64,000 nt of DNA from Clostridia bacterium (GTDB lineage: Bacteria; Bacillota; Clostridia; Peptostreptococcales; Caminicellaceae), in contig JAKSBP010000433.1 of assembly GCA_022361035.1 (NCBI GenBank), positions 1-64,000 on the forward strand, given 5' to 3'. The position numbers and the translations under genes are program-made. The notes beneath the pieces were generated by a model. The model was not told the origin of the DNA, ran no database searches, and worked only from the letters and a program-made list of their open reading frames with translations. Of the stretch, positions 45,485 through 54,177 are shown piece by piece (positions within the stretch are counted from its first letter, which is position 1; each line of letters starts with the position of its first letter).

Positions 45485-47458
45485 GTGGTCAGAGAAGATA
45501 TAAGATTCTCATGTCCCCTTGACTGTTTCGATGTGTGTTCCATAATTGCAACAGTAGAAAATGGACGGATAATTAAGCTTAAAGGAGATAAAAACCATCC
45601 GCTTACTAGGGGTTTCATATGTAGTAAGGGGAGAAAGCATTTGGAGCGAGTTTATCATCCAGATAGGATATTAAATCCAAAGAAAAAAAATAAGGGAAAG
45701 TGGGTAGATATTAGTTATGAGGAGGCAATAGACGAAATAGCAACTAAGCTTAAAAATATAAAGATGCAATATGGACCAGAGGCAGTTCTCCACTTTTATG
45801 ATAGTGGCTATGTAGGGCTTAGTAAAAGCGTAGATAAGATGTTTTTTAATTACTATGGTGGAGCAACTACCCATACGGGAAGTTTGTGTTGGGGGGCTGG
45901 TATAGAAGCACAGAAAATTGATTTTGGCTCTAATAGAAGTCACGCTCCCCAGGACCTATTAAACTCTAAGACTATTATCATATGGGGGAGAAACCCTGCA
46001 GATACTAATATACACCTTATGAGGTATTTAAGTGAAGCTAAAAAACAAGGTGCCTATATTTATCTGATTGACCCAATACGTACTAATACTGCAAAAATAG
46101 CCTCGGAATATATTAGGATAAGGCCTTCAACCGATGGAGCCTTGGCTCTGGGAATTGGAAATTATTTAATCAATGAGAATTTAACTGACATAGATTTTAT
46201 AAAAAATCATGTTAAGGGATATGAAGAGTATAAAAACTATGTTAAAAGTTTCACACTTGAGGTCGTACAAGAAATTACGGGAATAGATAAGGAAAAAATT
46301 AGAAAAATTGCTGAGAATTATGGCAAGAATAAGCCTTCAAGTATAATTATTGGCTATGGGCTACAGAGATATAAAAATGGTGGAAACAATATAAGAGGTA
46401 TTGATGCTCTAGGAGCTTTAACTGGAAATATAGGAATTGAGGGTGGTGGGGTAAACTACTCCAACAAGCTCATTTCAGAATATATAGGTGGAGAAGTTGA
46501 AAAGAGCAAAACCTATGTTAAAAATAGGAGGACATACAGTAAAACAAAGCTGGGGGAATTTATTATGAAGGCCCATAATCCCCCTATAAAATGTTTGTTT
46601 ATAACTAAATCTAATCCCTTAGTTCAAGTTCCCAATATTAATAAAACTATTGAAGCCTTTAAAAAAGTAGATTTTAAAGTTGTTATAGATATATTTATGA
46701 CTGATACGGCAAGGTATGCTGACCTAGTGCTGCCTGCTACCAGTATATTAGAAGAGGAAGACTTCCTGTATTCTTCTATGTATTCCCCATATCTTAACTA
46801 TTCTAATAGAGTAATTTCACCGATTAATGGTATTATAGGTGAATACGAACTTTTTAGGGCTTTAGCAAAGAGAATGGATATGATAAAATATCCAGATATA
46901 GATAGAGAAGAGTTTTTTAAGAGGGCATTAAAGCCTTTGATGGAGAGCTTTGATGTAGGGTATGAATATTTGAAAGAAAATTTTTTTACCATAGAAGATA
47001 GGATAGTTCCATGGAAGAATAAAGTTTTTCACACGCCATCCCGTAGGTTTGAGTTGTATTCTGAAACTGCTAAACAGCAAGGGCTTAGTCCTATTCCTGT
47101 TTATATTCCATCGGGAGAGGATAGGGGTAAATATAAGCTGCGATTAATAACGCCCCATCTAAAGGATTCCCTCCATTCACAGCATTTTGTTTTTGAGCAA
47201 GATATACCTACGGCTTACATAAATAATACTACTTTAGAGAAAAACAACCTTGATATCCAGAAAACAGCTAAAATTGAATCAGAATATGGAGAGCTGGAGG
47301 TGAAGCTAGAGATCAGTGAAGATATTGGAGATGGTATTATAATGATATATGAGGGCTGGTGGCATAGAAGTGGGTCTGTGAACTTCTTAACACCTGACTA
47401 TATAAGCGATATGGGAGAACAAGCCGCATATTATGAGTGTTTTTGTAAACTAAGTTAA
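45485..47458 (+). CDS. Molybdopterin-dependent oxidoreductase, DMSO-reductase superfamily, stand-alone
   Basis: A 657-residue Mo/W bis-MGD enzyme. The N-terminal 4Fe-4S motif is CPLDCFDVC (Cys10, 14, 18) plus a fourth Cys in GFICSKG. The HTGSLCWGAG loop suggests Cys as the metal ligand; there is no selenocysteine signal. The molydopterin dinucleotide-binding C-terminal domain starts near residue 545 (RLITPHLKDSLHSQHF). Ferredoxin-like and membrane subunits are absent, so it may take electrons from a soluble ferredoxin. GTG 45485 is preferred over GTG 45476, which sits only 2 bases after AAAGGAGG. Formate dehydrogenase, or an N-oxide, S-oxide or polysulfide reductase, are all possible. Confidence 0.85.
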   Translation: MVREDIRFSCPLDCFDVCSIIATVENGRIIKLKGDKNHPLTRGFICSKGRKHLERVYHPDRILNPKKKNKGKWVDISYEEAIDEIATKLKNIKMQYGPEAVLHFYDSGYVGLSKSVDKMFFNYYGGATTHTGSLCWGAGIEAQKIDFGSNRSHAPQDLLNSKTIIIWGRNPADTNIHLMRYLSEAKKQGAYIYLIDPIRTNTAKIASEYIRIRPSTDGALALGIGNYLINENLTDIDFIKNHVKGYEEYKNYVKSFTLEVVQEITGIDKEKIRKIAENYGKNKPSSIIIGYGLQRYKNGGNNIRGIDALGALTGNIGIEGGGVNYSNKLISEYIGGEVEKSKTYVKNRRTYSKTKLGEFIMKAHNPPIKCLFITKSNPLVQVPNINKTIEAFKKVDFKVVIDIFMTDTARYADLVLPATSILEEEDFLYSSMYSPYLNYSNRVISPINGIIGEYELFRALAKRMDMIKYPDIDREEFFKRALKPLMESFDVGYEYLKENFFTIEDRIVPWKNKVFHTPSRRFELYSETAKQQGLSPIPVYIPSGEDRGKYKLRLITPHLKDSLHSQHFVFEQDIPTAYINNTTLEKNNLDIQKTAKIESEYGELEVKLEISEDIGDGIIMIYEGWWHRSGSVNFLTPDYISDMGEQAAYYECFCKLS

Positions 47459-47602
47459 ATAAAGTTATTAGTAATATTAATGAGGAAATCTTGAAGGTTT
47501 TCTATAAGAAGGTGTATACTTACTAAGGGCTAGGGACTGGAAACTAACAAATAAGCAAAGATGCCCTTACTATAGTTTTAATACGGATAGGAGGCACTAG
47601 AT

Positions 47603-48352
47603 ATGGCATTACATTCTTTTTCACGTACGGAGCTATTGATTGGAAAGGAAGGACTCGATAAGCTATCTAAAAAAAGGGTTGCAATATTTGGAATAGGAGG
47701 TGTTGGAACCTTTGTTACTGAAGGTTTAGCTAGGTCTGGAGTTGAGAAATTTGTCCTGGTGGACCATGACGATATATGCCCTACCAATATAAATAGACAG
47801 ATTCATGCATTAAGAAGTACTATCGGTAAGGCAAAGGTTGAGGTAATGAAAGATAGGATTATTGATATAAACCCTAGGGCACAGGTTATTACCCATAAGG
47901 TGATGTATACCTCAGAGACTGCCCAGGAGCTTCTAGATAATAGTTATGACTATGTAGTTGATGCAATAGACATGGTCAGTGCAAAGTTAGATTTAATAGA
48001 GCGGTGTTATAAAGGTAATATCCCCATTATTAGCAGTATGGGTGCAGGGAATAAGCTAGACCCCACTAAATTTGAAGTAGTTGATATCTTTGATACATCT
48101 ATATGCCCCCTAGCTAAGGTTGTGAGAAAAGAACTTAGAAAAAGGGGTGTAGAGAAGCTTAAGGTTGTATATTCAAGGGAAGCACCCATTAAACCAATTG
48201 AAACAAAATCTGATTCTAAGGGAGATTGTATATCTACTAATGGAGAGATAAGGTCTATATCACGAAGACAAACTCCCGGCAGTATTGCATTTGTACCCTC
48301 TGTGGGGGGACTTATAATAGCATCTGAGGTTGTAAGGGATTTAATCAAATAG
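47603..48352 (+). CDS. tcdA: tRNA threonylcarbamoyladenosine dehydratase (ThiF/E1-like)
   Basis: A 249-residue E1-like ATP-dependent enzyme that cyclises t6A37 of tRNA to ct6A. The Rossmann motif GIGGVGTFVTEGLARSG (about 30-46), VDHDDICPTNINRQ (adenylation site) and DAIDMVSAK are diagnostic of TcdA/CsdL rather than MoeB or ThiF, which usually carry CxxC zinc pairs. A molybdopterin-related role was considered because of the upstream gene, but the sequence fits TcdA. AGGAGG precedes the ATG. Confidence 0.9.
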   Translation: MALHSFSRTELLIGKEGLDKLSKKRVAIFGIGGVGTFVTEGLARSGVEKFVLVDHDDICPTNINRQIHALRSTIGKAKVEVMKDRIIDINPRAQVITHKVMYTSETAQELLDNSYDYVVDAIDMVSAKLDLIERCYKGNIPIISSMGAGNKLDPTKFEVVDIFDTSICPLAKVVRKELRKRGVEKLKVVYSREAPIKPIETKSDSKGDCISTNGEIRSISRRQTPGSIAFVPSVGGLIIASEVVRDLIK

Positions 48353-48751
48353 GAGAACTCAAGGGAATTTTAGGCCCTTGAGTTTTTTGTTGCTACTGTA
48401 TAAAATTAACAAATTTTTTGAAAAAAGTTAAGAGTAGTAAAAAATTAAAGTGTAGATTTTTTATAAATAAAAAATAAGATGGACACGTTAAATACAATAT
48501 ATTGAAGGCATCTTTCCTCTCAATGTCAAAAATTTCAAAGAGGAGAATGTAGAATAATGTGGAAAAAAATAAGGTGTAACTTTATTACAATCCGCAGATT
48601 TTAAACTAGGATTTTATTATAGTAGGACAATAGTATTACATTACTGTGAAAAAAGTATTAAGTTTATATAAATACTTGATTTTAGGCAATTTAAAGTGAT
48701 ATAGTTACACTAAGAGATTTTGTCGAAAAAACTGATAAAGGGGGGAATTTT
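48353..48751. other. Intergenic region upstream of the PG-binding protein
   Basis: After the tcdA terminator there is an inverted repeat AAGTATT/AATACTT near 48653-48679, close to where a promoter for the next gene should be. No gene was seen. Confidence 0.45.
48356..48390 (+). terminator. Terminator after tcdA
   Basis: AACTCAAGGG (48356-48365) pairs with CCCTTGAGTT (48375-48384) and ends in TTTTTT. Confidence 0.85.
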
Positions 48752-50056
48752 GTGAAGAAAACTGTTGCGGCTATTATGACTTCTATTTTTTTGATAAGTG
48801 CTACTTCGACGGCTTTGGCAGAGAGACAGTATCTTAATTACGCCAGCTATAAAAAGGGAGTTGAGCATGGAGATGTAAAAGTAATTCAACAGGCCCTTAA
48901 GAGAGATGGAGTTTTTAATAATAGCCATTTAACTACATATTTTGGAGCTATTACTGAAAGGGCAGTAATCCAGTTTCAAAGGAAATATGGATTGACTGCT
49001 GACGGAATAATTGGCAAATCAACTATGGAAAAAATGGAGTCCTTAGGACTTTTTACATATGGTAATCTATCTCTTAAAGTATATAAAAAGGGCATGAGCC
49101 ATTCGGATATAAAGACTGTTCAAGAGGCTTTAAGAGATATTGGGACCTTTAAGGGTAATGAGTTAACTACATATTTTGGTCCTACTACCGAGAGGGCCGT
49201 TAAGGATTTTCAAAGGAAGTATGGACTCCATGCCGATGGGGTTGTAGGTGAATCCACAATAAAAAAAATGAAGAATTTAGGATTAGTAACCGATAATATT
49301 GGCAATACTCAAAAAATATTAGGTCATTTAACATTAGGTGTATATAAAAAGGGAGTATCCCACCCTGAAGTAAAAACAATCCAACAGGTTTTAAAGCAGT
49401 GTGGAACCTTTAACGAAGGCAGTTTTACTACATATTATGGACCCGTAACTGAAAGGGCTGTAGAGTCCTTTCAAAGGAAATATGGGTTAGCTGTCGATGG
49501 GATTGCAGGGGGTTCTACTTTAGAAAAAATGAAATCCCTTGGATTTATTACTTATTCTGTAAGTAGAGGTACTGCTAAAAGGAAATACGGAGAATATTTG
49601 GATTGGTGGAAGCATGTTAGAAAAATGCTTGTAAGAAATAAAACCGTCATGACAGTAAAAGATGTAAGAACTAGCTTGAAATTCAGAGTTAAGGTAACAG
49701 CAGGTACTAATCATGCGGATGTAGAAACCCTATCCAAAAATGATACAAGCATTATGAAAAAGATATGGGGAGGTTTTAGTTGGGAACGAAGACCAGTGTT
49801 AGTGTATTTAAATGGCAGAACAATTGCTGCTTCCATGACTGCAATGCCCCATGCGGGGGTAGAAAGTAAGGCCGCTGGTAAAATGGTGTCGAATAGAAGT
49901 GCCGGATATGGGTATGGATATAACTATGATTTTGTTAAAGGAAATAGAATGGAAGGTCATGTAGATATACACTTTAGAAATAGTAGAAGGCATAAGGATA
50001 ATAAGAAGGACTCTAGACATCAGGCTGCTATAAAGGTAGCAGCAGGAAAGAAATAA
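48752..50056 (+). CDS. Secreted protein with three peptidoglycan-binding domains
   Basis: A 434-residue exported protein starting at GTG after GGGGGG. Residues 1-23 are a signal peptide (ending TALAE). Three PG_binding_1 repeats follow at about 30-98, 105-175 and 190-265, each with the pattern TTYFG...TERAV..FQRKYGL..DG. They are so alike that they arose by recent tandem duplication. The C-terminal 165 residues (W-rich WKHVRKM, HADVETL, VYLNGRTIAASM, MPHAG, EGHVDIHFRNS, in separate blocks) form a domain I do not recognise; repeated His residues could suit a metal or catalytic site. It lies upstream of the cortex-lytic genes, so a spore wall role is plausible. Confidence 0.85.
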   Translation: MKKTVAAIMTSIFLISATSTALAERQYLNYASYKKGVEHGDVKVIQQALKRDGVFNNSHLTTYFGAITERAVIQFQRKYGLTADGIIGKSTMEKMESLGLFTYGNLSLKVYKKGMSHSDIKTVQEALRDIGTFKGNELTTYFGPTTERAVKDFQRKYGLHADGVVGESTIKKMKNLGLVTDNIGNTQKILGHLTLGVYKKGVSHPEVKTIQQVLKQCGTFNEGSFTTYYGPVTERAVESFQRKYGLAVDGIAGGSTLEKMKSLGFITYSVSRGTAKRKYGEYLDWWKHVRKMLVRNKTVMTVKDVRTSLKFRVKVTAGTNHADVETLSKNDTSIMKKIWGGFSWERRPVLVYLNGRTIAASMTAMPHAGVESKAAGKMVSNRSAGYGYGYNYDFVKGNRMEGHVDIHFRNSRRHKDNKKDSRHQAAIKVAAGKK

Positions 50057-50184
50057 TTAAAAGTTTATTACAAAGATTGTTAAATTATTGACTTAATTGT
50101 TTTTGTGGTATAAATTTATAAATAGGGGTATAAAAGTTATATACATTAAAACAAGAATTAACAGTTTAGGGGGTAGTGATAGAG

Positions 50185-50292
50185 ATGAAAGATGTAAAGG
50201 CTCTAGTTGTTGGAGCTATGTATTTTTCAATCATTTCAGGAATTGCTGTATTCATTATGGATATAAGTAATTACCTTGTTAACATAAGATAG
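50185..50292 (+). CDS. Small single-pass membrane peptide, 35 residues
   Basis: The frame begins MKDVKALVVGAMYFSII and continues through a hydrophobic stretch (residues 6-25) to ISNYLVNIR. AGGGGG lies 11 bases upstream, a little far; an in-frame GTG at 50176 is too close to it. A clear terminator 60 bp downstream supports an independent transcript. Function is unknown. Small membrane peptides are frequent among sporulation genes, and the neighbours encode spore cell-wall proteins. Confidence 0.5.
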   Translation: MKDVKALVVGAMYFSIISGIAVFIMDISNYLVNIR

Positions 50293-50352
50293 TGTAGACT
50301 GTCTTAGCTTGAAAATTATACATACAATATAATATTGTAATTTATGGACTTT

Positions 50353-50396
50353 TAAAGCTATGAGTAAGCCTGAGGGCGAAACTTATAGCTTTTTAT
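50353..50396 (+). terminator. Terminator after the 35-residue ORF
   Basis: AAAGCTATGAGT pairs with ACTTATAGCTTT (one G-T pair) and is followed by TTTTATTTT. Confidence 0.75.
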
Positions 50397-50624
50397 TTTA
50401 TGGATTAAATAGTAATTTATAAGCTTTTTACATTCAGATTATTTGAATATCCTTAACCTATTGGTTACTTAGAAGAGAAAAATAGATATTTACAAATATA
50501 TTTCCTATAAATATAAGGAGCTTTACAAAAACAATAAATGTGTTTATGTGGAATAAAAAGATATTATATAACAGACAATATTAACACAGCTAATTAAGTC
50601 CTAAATTTATGGAGGAGGAAAAAA

Positions 50625-51518
50625 ATGAAAAAACGATTCTTAATTTTAGTTCCTATTTTACTGGTTGCAATACTAATAACTGTATTTTATATAGATATAT
50701 GTCATGCAAGGACTTTATATTGGGGAACAAGGGGTCAAGATGTAAGGGAAATTCAAGATAAGTTAAGGAGATGGGGCTATTACCAAGGGAATGTTGATGG
50801 AATATATGGTGAAGGCACCTACAGAGCTGTAATAAATTTTCAAAGGAAAAACGGTTTAAAGACCGATGGTGTAGTGGGCAGTCAAACTAAAAGAGCTTTA
50901 GGAGTAGTTACTGCTAGAAAAACTACTACCTATAGTAAAATCGTTGAATCAGCACAGAGGAAGCTCAAACAGTGGGGATATTATAGGGGAGCTGTAGACG
51001 GAATTTATGGACCTCAGACCCATGATGGAGTTATAAGATTTCAAAGAAAAAATGGACTTAAAGTAGATGGATATATTGGGCCTCAAACAAGGAGGGCTTT
51101 AGGAATAGAAGCCAGACCAGAGGCTAGAGAATATGCAGCAACTAGTAGAGGAGTATCAAAATCCGATGATGTGACACTTTTAGCGATGGCTATAAATGGT
51201 GAGGCTAGGGGAGAGGTCTATGTAGGTCAGGTAGCAGTTGGAGCCGTAATACTTAATAGAGTGAGAAATCCTTCATTTCCAAATTCTATTGCAGGAGTAA
51301 TATATCAGCCCCTTGCCTTTGAAGCAGTGGCTAATGGTCAGATATATGAGCCTATAGAACCCAGTGCATTTAAAGCAGCTAGAGATGCTTTAAATGGATG
51401 GGACCCTACAGGAGGAGCTTTGTATTATTGGAACCCTGCAGGTGTAATAACTAGTAGATGGATATGGAGGTTAAAACCAACCCTAAGAATTGGAGATCAT
51501 GTGTTTGCAAAAAAATAA
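50625..51518 (+). CDS. sleB: Spore cortex-lytic enzyme
   Basis: SleB-type lytic transglycosylase of 297 residues that attacks muramic-delta-lactam cortex during germination. Residues 1-29 are a signal or anchor. Two PG_binding_1 domains follow (about 34-95 and 105-163), where Bacillus SleB has one. The catalytic Hydrolase_2 domain (about 183-297) has Glu193 in LLAMAINGEARGE as the expected catalytic acid and VGAVILNRV. ypeB follows 14 bp later, the usual pairing. GGAGGAGG precedes the ATG. Confidence 0.95.
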   Translation: MKKRFLILVPILLVAILITVFYIDICHARTLYWGTRGQDVREIQDKLRRWGYYQGNVDGIYGEGTYRAVINFQRKNGLKTDGVVGSQTKRALGVVTARKTTTYSKIVESAQRKLKQWGYYRGAVDGIYGPQTHDGVIRFQRKNGLKVDGYIGPQTRRALGIEARPEAREYAATSRGVSKSDDVTLLAMAINGEARGEVYVGQVAVGAVILNRVRNPSFPNSIAGVIYQPLAFEAVANGQIYEPIEPSAFKAARDALNGWDPTGGALYYWNPAGVITSRWIWRLKPTLRIGDHVFAKK

Positions 51519-51532
51519 TGGAGTGATAGGAA

Positions 51533-52885
51533 ATGAAGAGTATTTTAATAGGTATGGTGGTTTCCCTCTTAATAATAACGGGACTTACCTTTAATTGGGG
51601 ATATAACCAACATAATGAGCTTACTAACTATAGTTTATATGTTGAAAGTCAGTTTAGAAGAATGTTTCATGATTTAGTAGGAAACGTTGAAAACATTCAG
51701 TCCAGTCTCTCTAAAGTAATGGTTTCGGGAACACCAAGACAAAATGTATTACTATTTACAGATTTAATGTACAAATGTTATGATGCTCAAAAAGAATTAA
51801 CTCAGTTACCTATTAGTCATAGGAATGTTAGTAAGACTCAAAAGTTTCTAAGTCAAGTTGGAGATTTCAGCATGGCTATGTCAAGGAAATGTTTAAGTGG
51901 AAAGCCCTTGACTGCTGAGGATATGGAAACATTGGAGGAATTACATAATTACTCCAACTACTTATCGACAAGTCTTTTGGAGCTTCAAAATGAGTTAAAT
52001 AAAAACGGAACGGAATTAAATGGTCTTATAAAAAAAGTAGCAGAGGATTTAAATGAAGCCAATGATAATATGTTAAATACTAGTTTTATAAATGTAGAAG
52101 AAAGAATGCAGAAATATCCAGTATTAATATACGATGGACCCTTTTCTGAACACATAAAGGATATTAAGCCTAAATTAAAGGGTAAGAATATAACAGAGGA
52201 TGAGGCAAGGAGGATTGCTGAGGAATTTTTAAAGAATAATAAAAAATACAGGGCTGCAATAATATCAGAAACAGAAAATACAAGGTTTCCCGCCTATATA
52301 GTTGAATTACAGGAAGGTGATGGGAATCAGAGTTATATAAGCTTAGCTGTAGCTAAAAAAGGTGGTAAGATAGTATGGATGCTAGATACAAGACCGATTG
52401 GTGATAAAAGATTGAATATTAAGGAGGCAGTTAACAGAGGAAAAGATTTTTTATTGAAAAATGGATATGAAAATATGACTCCAACTTACTATGAGGAATA
52501 TGATGGACAGCTTGTAATAAACTTTGCCTATATGGATGATGATATTATTGTTTACACAGACTTGATAAAGGTAAAGGTAAGTTTAGAGGATGGTAGTATT
52601 ATAGGTTTTGAATCCGACGGATATTTATCAAATCATCATGAAAGGGATATACAAGAGCCTCAAGTTTCTGAATCAGATGCAAGGGATATGGTAAGTATAG
52701 ATGCTGGGATAGAAAAGGTTAGACTGGCTATTATACCAACCGAGGGCTCAAAGGAAGTTTTATGTTATGAATTTATGACTAAATATAAAAAGGATACATT
52801 CCTAATATATGTTAATGCCATAAGTGGAGAAGAAGAAAAAATATTACAGGTGATTACGAAGGATGAAGGGGTATTGATGATGTAA
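51533..52885 (+). CDS. ypeB: Germination protein YpeB
   Basis: A 450-residue protein with an N-terminal membrane anchor, a helical region (about 40-190) and C-terminal PepSY-like repeats (about 195-440). YpeB stabilises and localises SleB in the dormant spore and is needed for its activity. The gene is cotranscribed with sleB and the length is normal. A G-U-rich hairpin terminator follows the stop. Confidence 0.94.
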   Translation: MKSILIGMVVSLLIITGLTFNWGYNQHNELTNYSLYVESQFRRMFHDLVGNVENIQSSLSKVMVSGTPRQNVLLFTDLMYKCYDAQKELTQLPISHRNVSKTQKFLSQVGDFSMAMSRKCLSGKPLTAEDMETLEELHNYSNYLSTSLLELQNELNKNGTELNGLIKKVAEDLNEANDNMLNTSFINVEERMQKYPVLIYDGPFSEHIKDIKPKLKGKNITEDEARRIAEEFLKNNKKYRAAIISETENTRFPAYIVELQEGDGNQSYISLAVAKKGGKIVWMLDTRPIGDKRLNIKEAVNRGKDFLLKNGYENMTPTYYEEYDGQLVINFAYMDDDIIVYTDLIKVKVSLEDGSIIGFESDGYLSNHHERDIQEPQVSESDARDMVSIDAGIEKVRLAIIPTEGSKEVLCYEFMTKYKKDTFLIYVNAISGEEEKILQVITKDEGVLMM

Positions 52886-52891
52886 GGCCTT

Positions 52892-52928
52892 AAGCTCATT
52901 AGCACTTTGCTGGTGGGCTTAGTATTTG
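52892..52928 (+). terminator. Terminator of sleB-ypeB
   Basis: AAGCTCATTAGCA (52892-52904) pairs fully with TGCTGGTGGGCTT (52908-52920) when three G-U pairs are allowed, with a 3-nt loop and a following TTTG. Confidence 0.65.
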
Positions 52929-52981
52929 TTATATTAACGGGACTCAATAGTAGGCTTATCAGCCACTTCAACAGATATTTG

Positions 52982-53019
52982 TTAAAGCCTATCATCTTGT
53001 TAACTTTGTTAACAATCTG
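52982..53019. repeat. 38-bp repeat shared with 59340-59377
   Basis: These 38 bases are identical to 59340-59377. The segment contains TTGTTAAC-TTT-GTTAACAA, a perfect 8-bp inverted repeat. It directly abuts the hairpin at 53021. Confidence 0.85.
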
Positions 53020-53020
53020 G

Positions 53021-53047
53021 CTATCTCCTACGGAGATAGTTTTTTAC
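53021..53047 (+). terminator. Intrinsic terminator before the Gx transporter gene
   Basis: CTATCTCC-TAC-GGAGATAG forms an 8-bp stem with a 3-nt loop and is followed by TTTTTT. Confidence 0.85.
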
Positions 53048-53188
53048 TTCCTAGAAACTAAGTTTTTTAAGGGGGAAGGGGACTTGGCAGAATAATCAAA
53101 ATAATAAAAAGAGAGGAATAGGGCAGTAACTTCACTTAATATATGTTAAAATACTTATTAGGATATAATAATACTGGAGGATTATACT

Positions 53189-53689
53189 ATGAAAGATACA
53201 AGAAGATTGATGATGATGGGATTATTTGTATCAATGGCCCTAGCCCTTCATATAGTTGAGAAGATGATGCCCATACCATTTATAGCACCTGGAGTAAAGC
53301 TGGGTCTTTCTAATATAATAACCTTGACGGTCCTTATTTTTCTAGGATTTAAGGATGCATTTTTGGTATTGTTAGCTAGGATACTGTTAAGTTCAGTTTT
53401 TGCAGGGGGATTATCAGGTTTTATATATAGTACTTCAGGGGGAATTTTAAGTTTGCTGATTATGGAACTTACTAGAAGGCTGGGGAAAGAAGATGTTAGT
53501 GTAATAGGGATAAGCGTTATTGGGGCAGTATTTCATAACATAGGTCAACTGTTGGCGGCAGCATTGGTTATCAAAAACGTGAATATATTCGTATATTTTC
53601 CTATTTTATTTTTAGCCGCTGTGGGAACAGGGGTTTTTGTTGGTTTGACTACAAAATATCTTCTAGGATATTTAAGGACAGTCAAGTAG
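53189..53689 (+). CDS. Gx transporter family membrane protein (heptaprenyl diphosphate synthase component I-like)
   Basis: A 166-residue hydrophobic protein with about five membrane segments. The motifs PFIAPGVKLGLSNIITL and ARILLSSVFAGGLSGFIYS are typical of the Hpre_diP_synt_I/Gx transporter family. In many Clostridia the gene lies with a NusG-domain-II protein and a polyprenyl synthetase; neither is present here. It resembles S-components of ECF-type vitamin transporters. GGAGG lies 9 bases before the ATG. Confidence 0.85.
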   Translation: MKDTRRLMMMGLFVSMALALHIVEKMMPIPFIAPGVKLGLSNIITLTVLIFLGFKDAFLVLLARILLSSVFAGGLSGFIYSTSGGILSLLIMELTRRLGKEDVSVIGISVIGAVFHNIGQLLAAALVIKNVNIFVYFPILFLAAVGTGVFVGLTTKYLLGYLRTVK

Positions 53690-54177
53690 ATTAATTATAG
53701 AACCTACTTTCCCCTATTAAATAATTATTGATTTTAAAATAATTTTATGATATTTTATTAAAAGACAGTTCGAGAGCCTCCTGTCTATAAACAAAACTAA
53801 GGCGCCTAAAATCTTTATAGATAACCAAGTATAGATATTAAACTTCAATTATTTAAAAGGAGTTAAATTAACCCGTTGTGCTAATTCCTGTAGTTGAGAT
53901 TTTTGATATTTTCTTTTCGTTTATACAAATTACTCAGTATGAAATATCAAAACTCCCTTACACATTATAAAATTCAGACACATAGTTTACTAGCATAACA
54001 GATTAAATTATTGAAGGATTATATCAAAAAATAAACTAGATTGTATAGTGGCTTTTGGAAGCTATACATTAGTTTAAATTAAGATGTTAGGGACTGTCTT
54101 TGTTTTAAGGATAGTCCTTTTTTTGTATAAATAAGTAAATTTTAGTATTTAATTTTCAATATATAAAGGATGATAGT
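53690..54177. other. Intergenic region with several hairpins
   Basis: This 488-bp gap holds an AGACAG/CTGTCT stem near 53763-53788, a long imperfect inverted repeat (GAGATTTTTGATATTTTC at 53896-53913 against GAAATATCAAAACTC at 53941-53955), and the terminator-like 54089-54125. I looked for a preQ1 riboswitch before the queuosine block and did not see its CTACACCC-type core. No gene was seen. Confidence 0.5.
54089..54125 (+). terminator. Terminator or attenuator before the dehydratase-like gene
   Basis: AGGGACTGTC pairs with GATAGTCCTT (one G-T pair), followed by a run of seven or more T. It lies 53 bp before the next start codon, so it could act as an attenuator for the downstream operon. 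Confidence 0.7.

Larger units (their letters stand above)
50057..50624. other. Intergenic region with a small ORF and terminator before sleB
   Basis: This 568-bp gap contains the 35-residue ORF at 50185 and its terminator at 50353. The remaining 230 bp before sleB shows no gene. Confidence 0.6.

Noticed and set aside
47603-48352. MoeB/ThiF function for the E1-like gene beside the molybdopterin enzyme
   Set aside because: The motifs and lack of the CxxC zinc pairs fit TcdA better, and no moaD or thiS partner is present.
52907-53095. 62-codon frame starting at TTG between ypeB and the Gx transporter gene
   Set aside because: It begins inside the ypeB terminator, runs through the 38-bp repeat and a second terminator hairpin, and has no ribosome binding site.
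53690-54177. preQ1 riboswitch before the queuosine block
   Set aside because: No CTACACCC-type core or fitting pseudoknot was found; only hairpins and a terminator-like stem are present.
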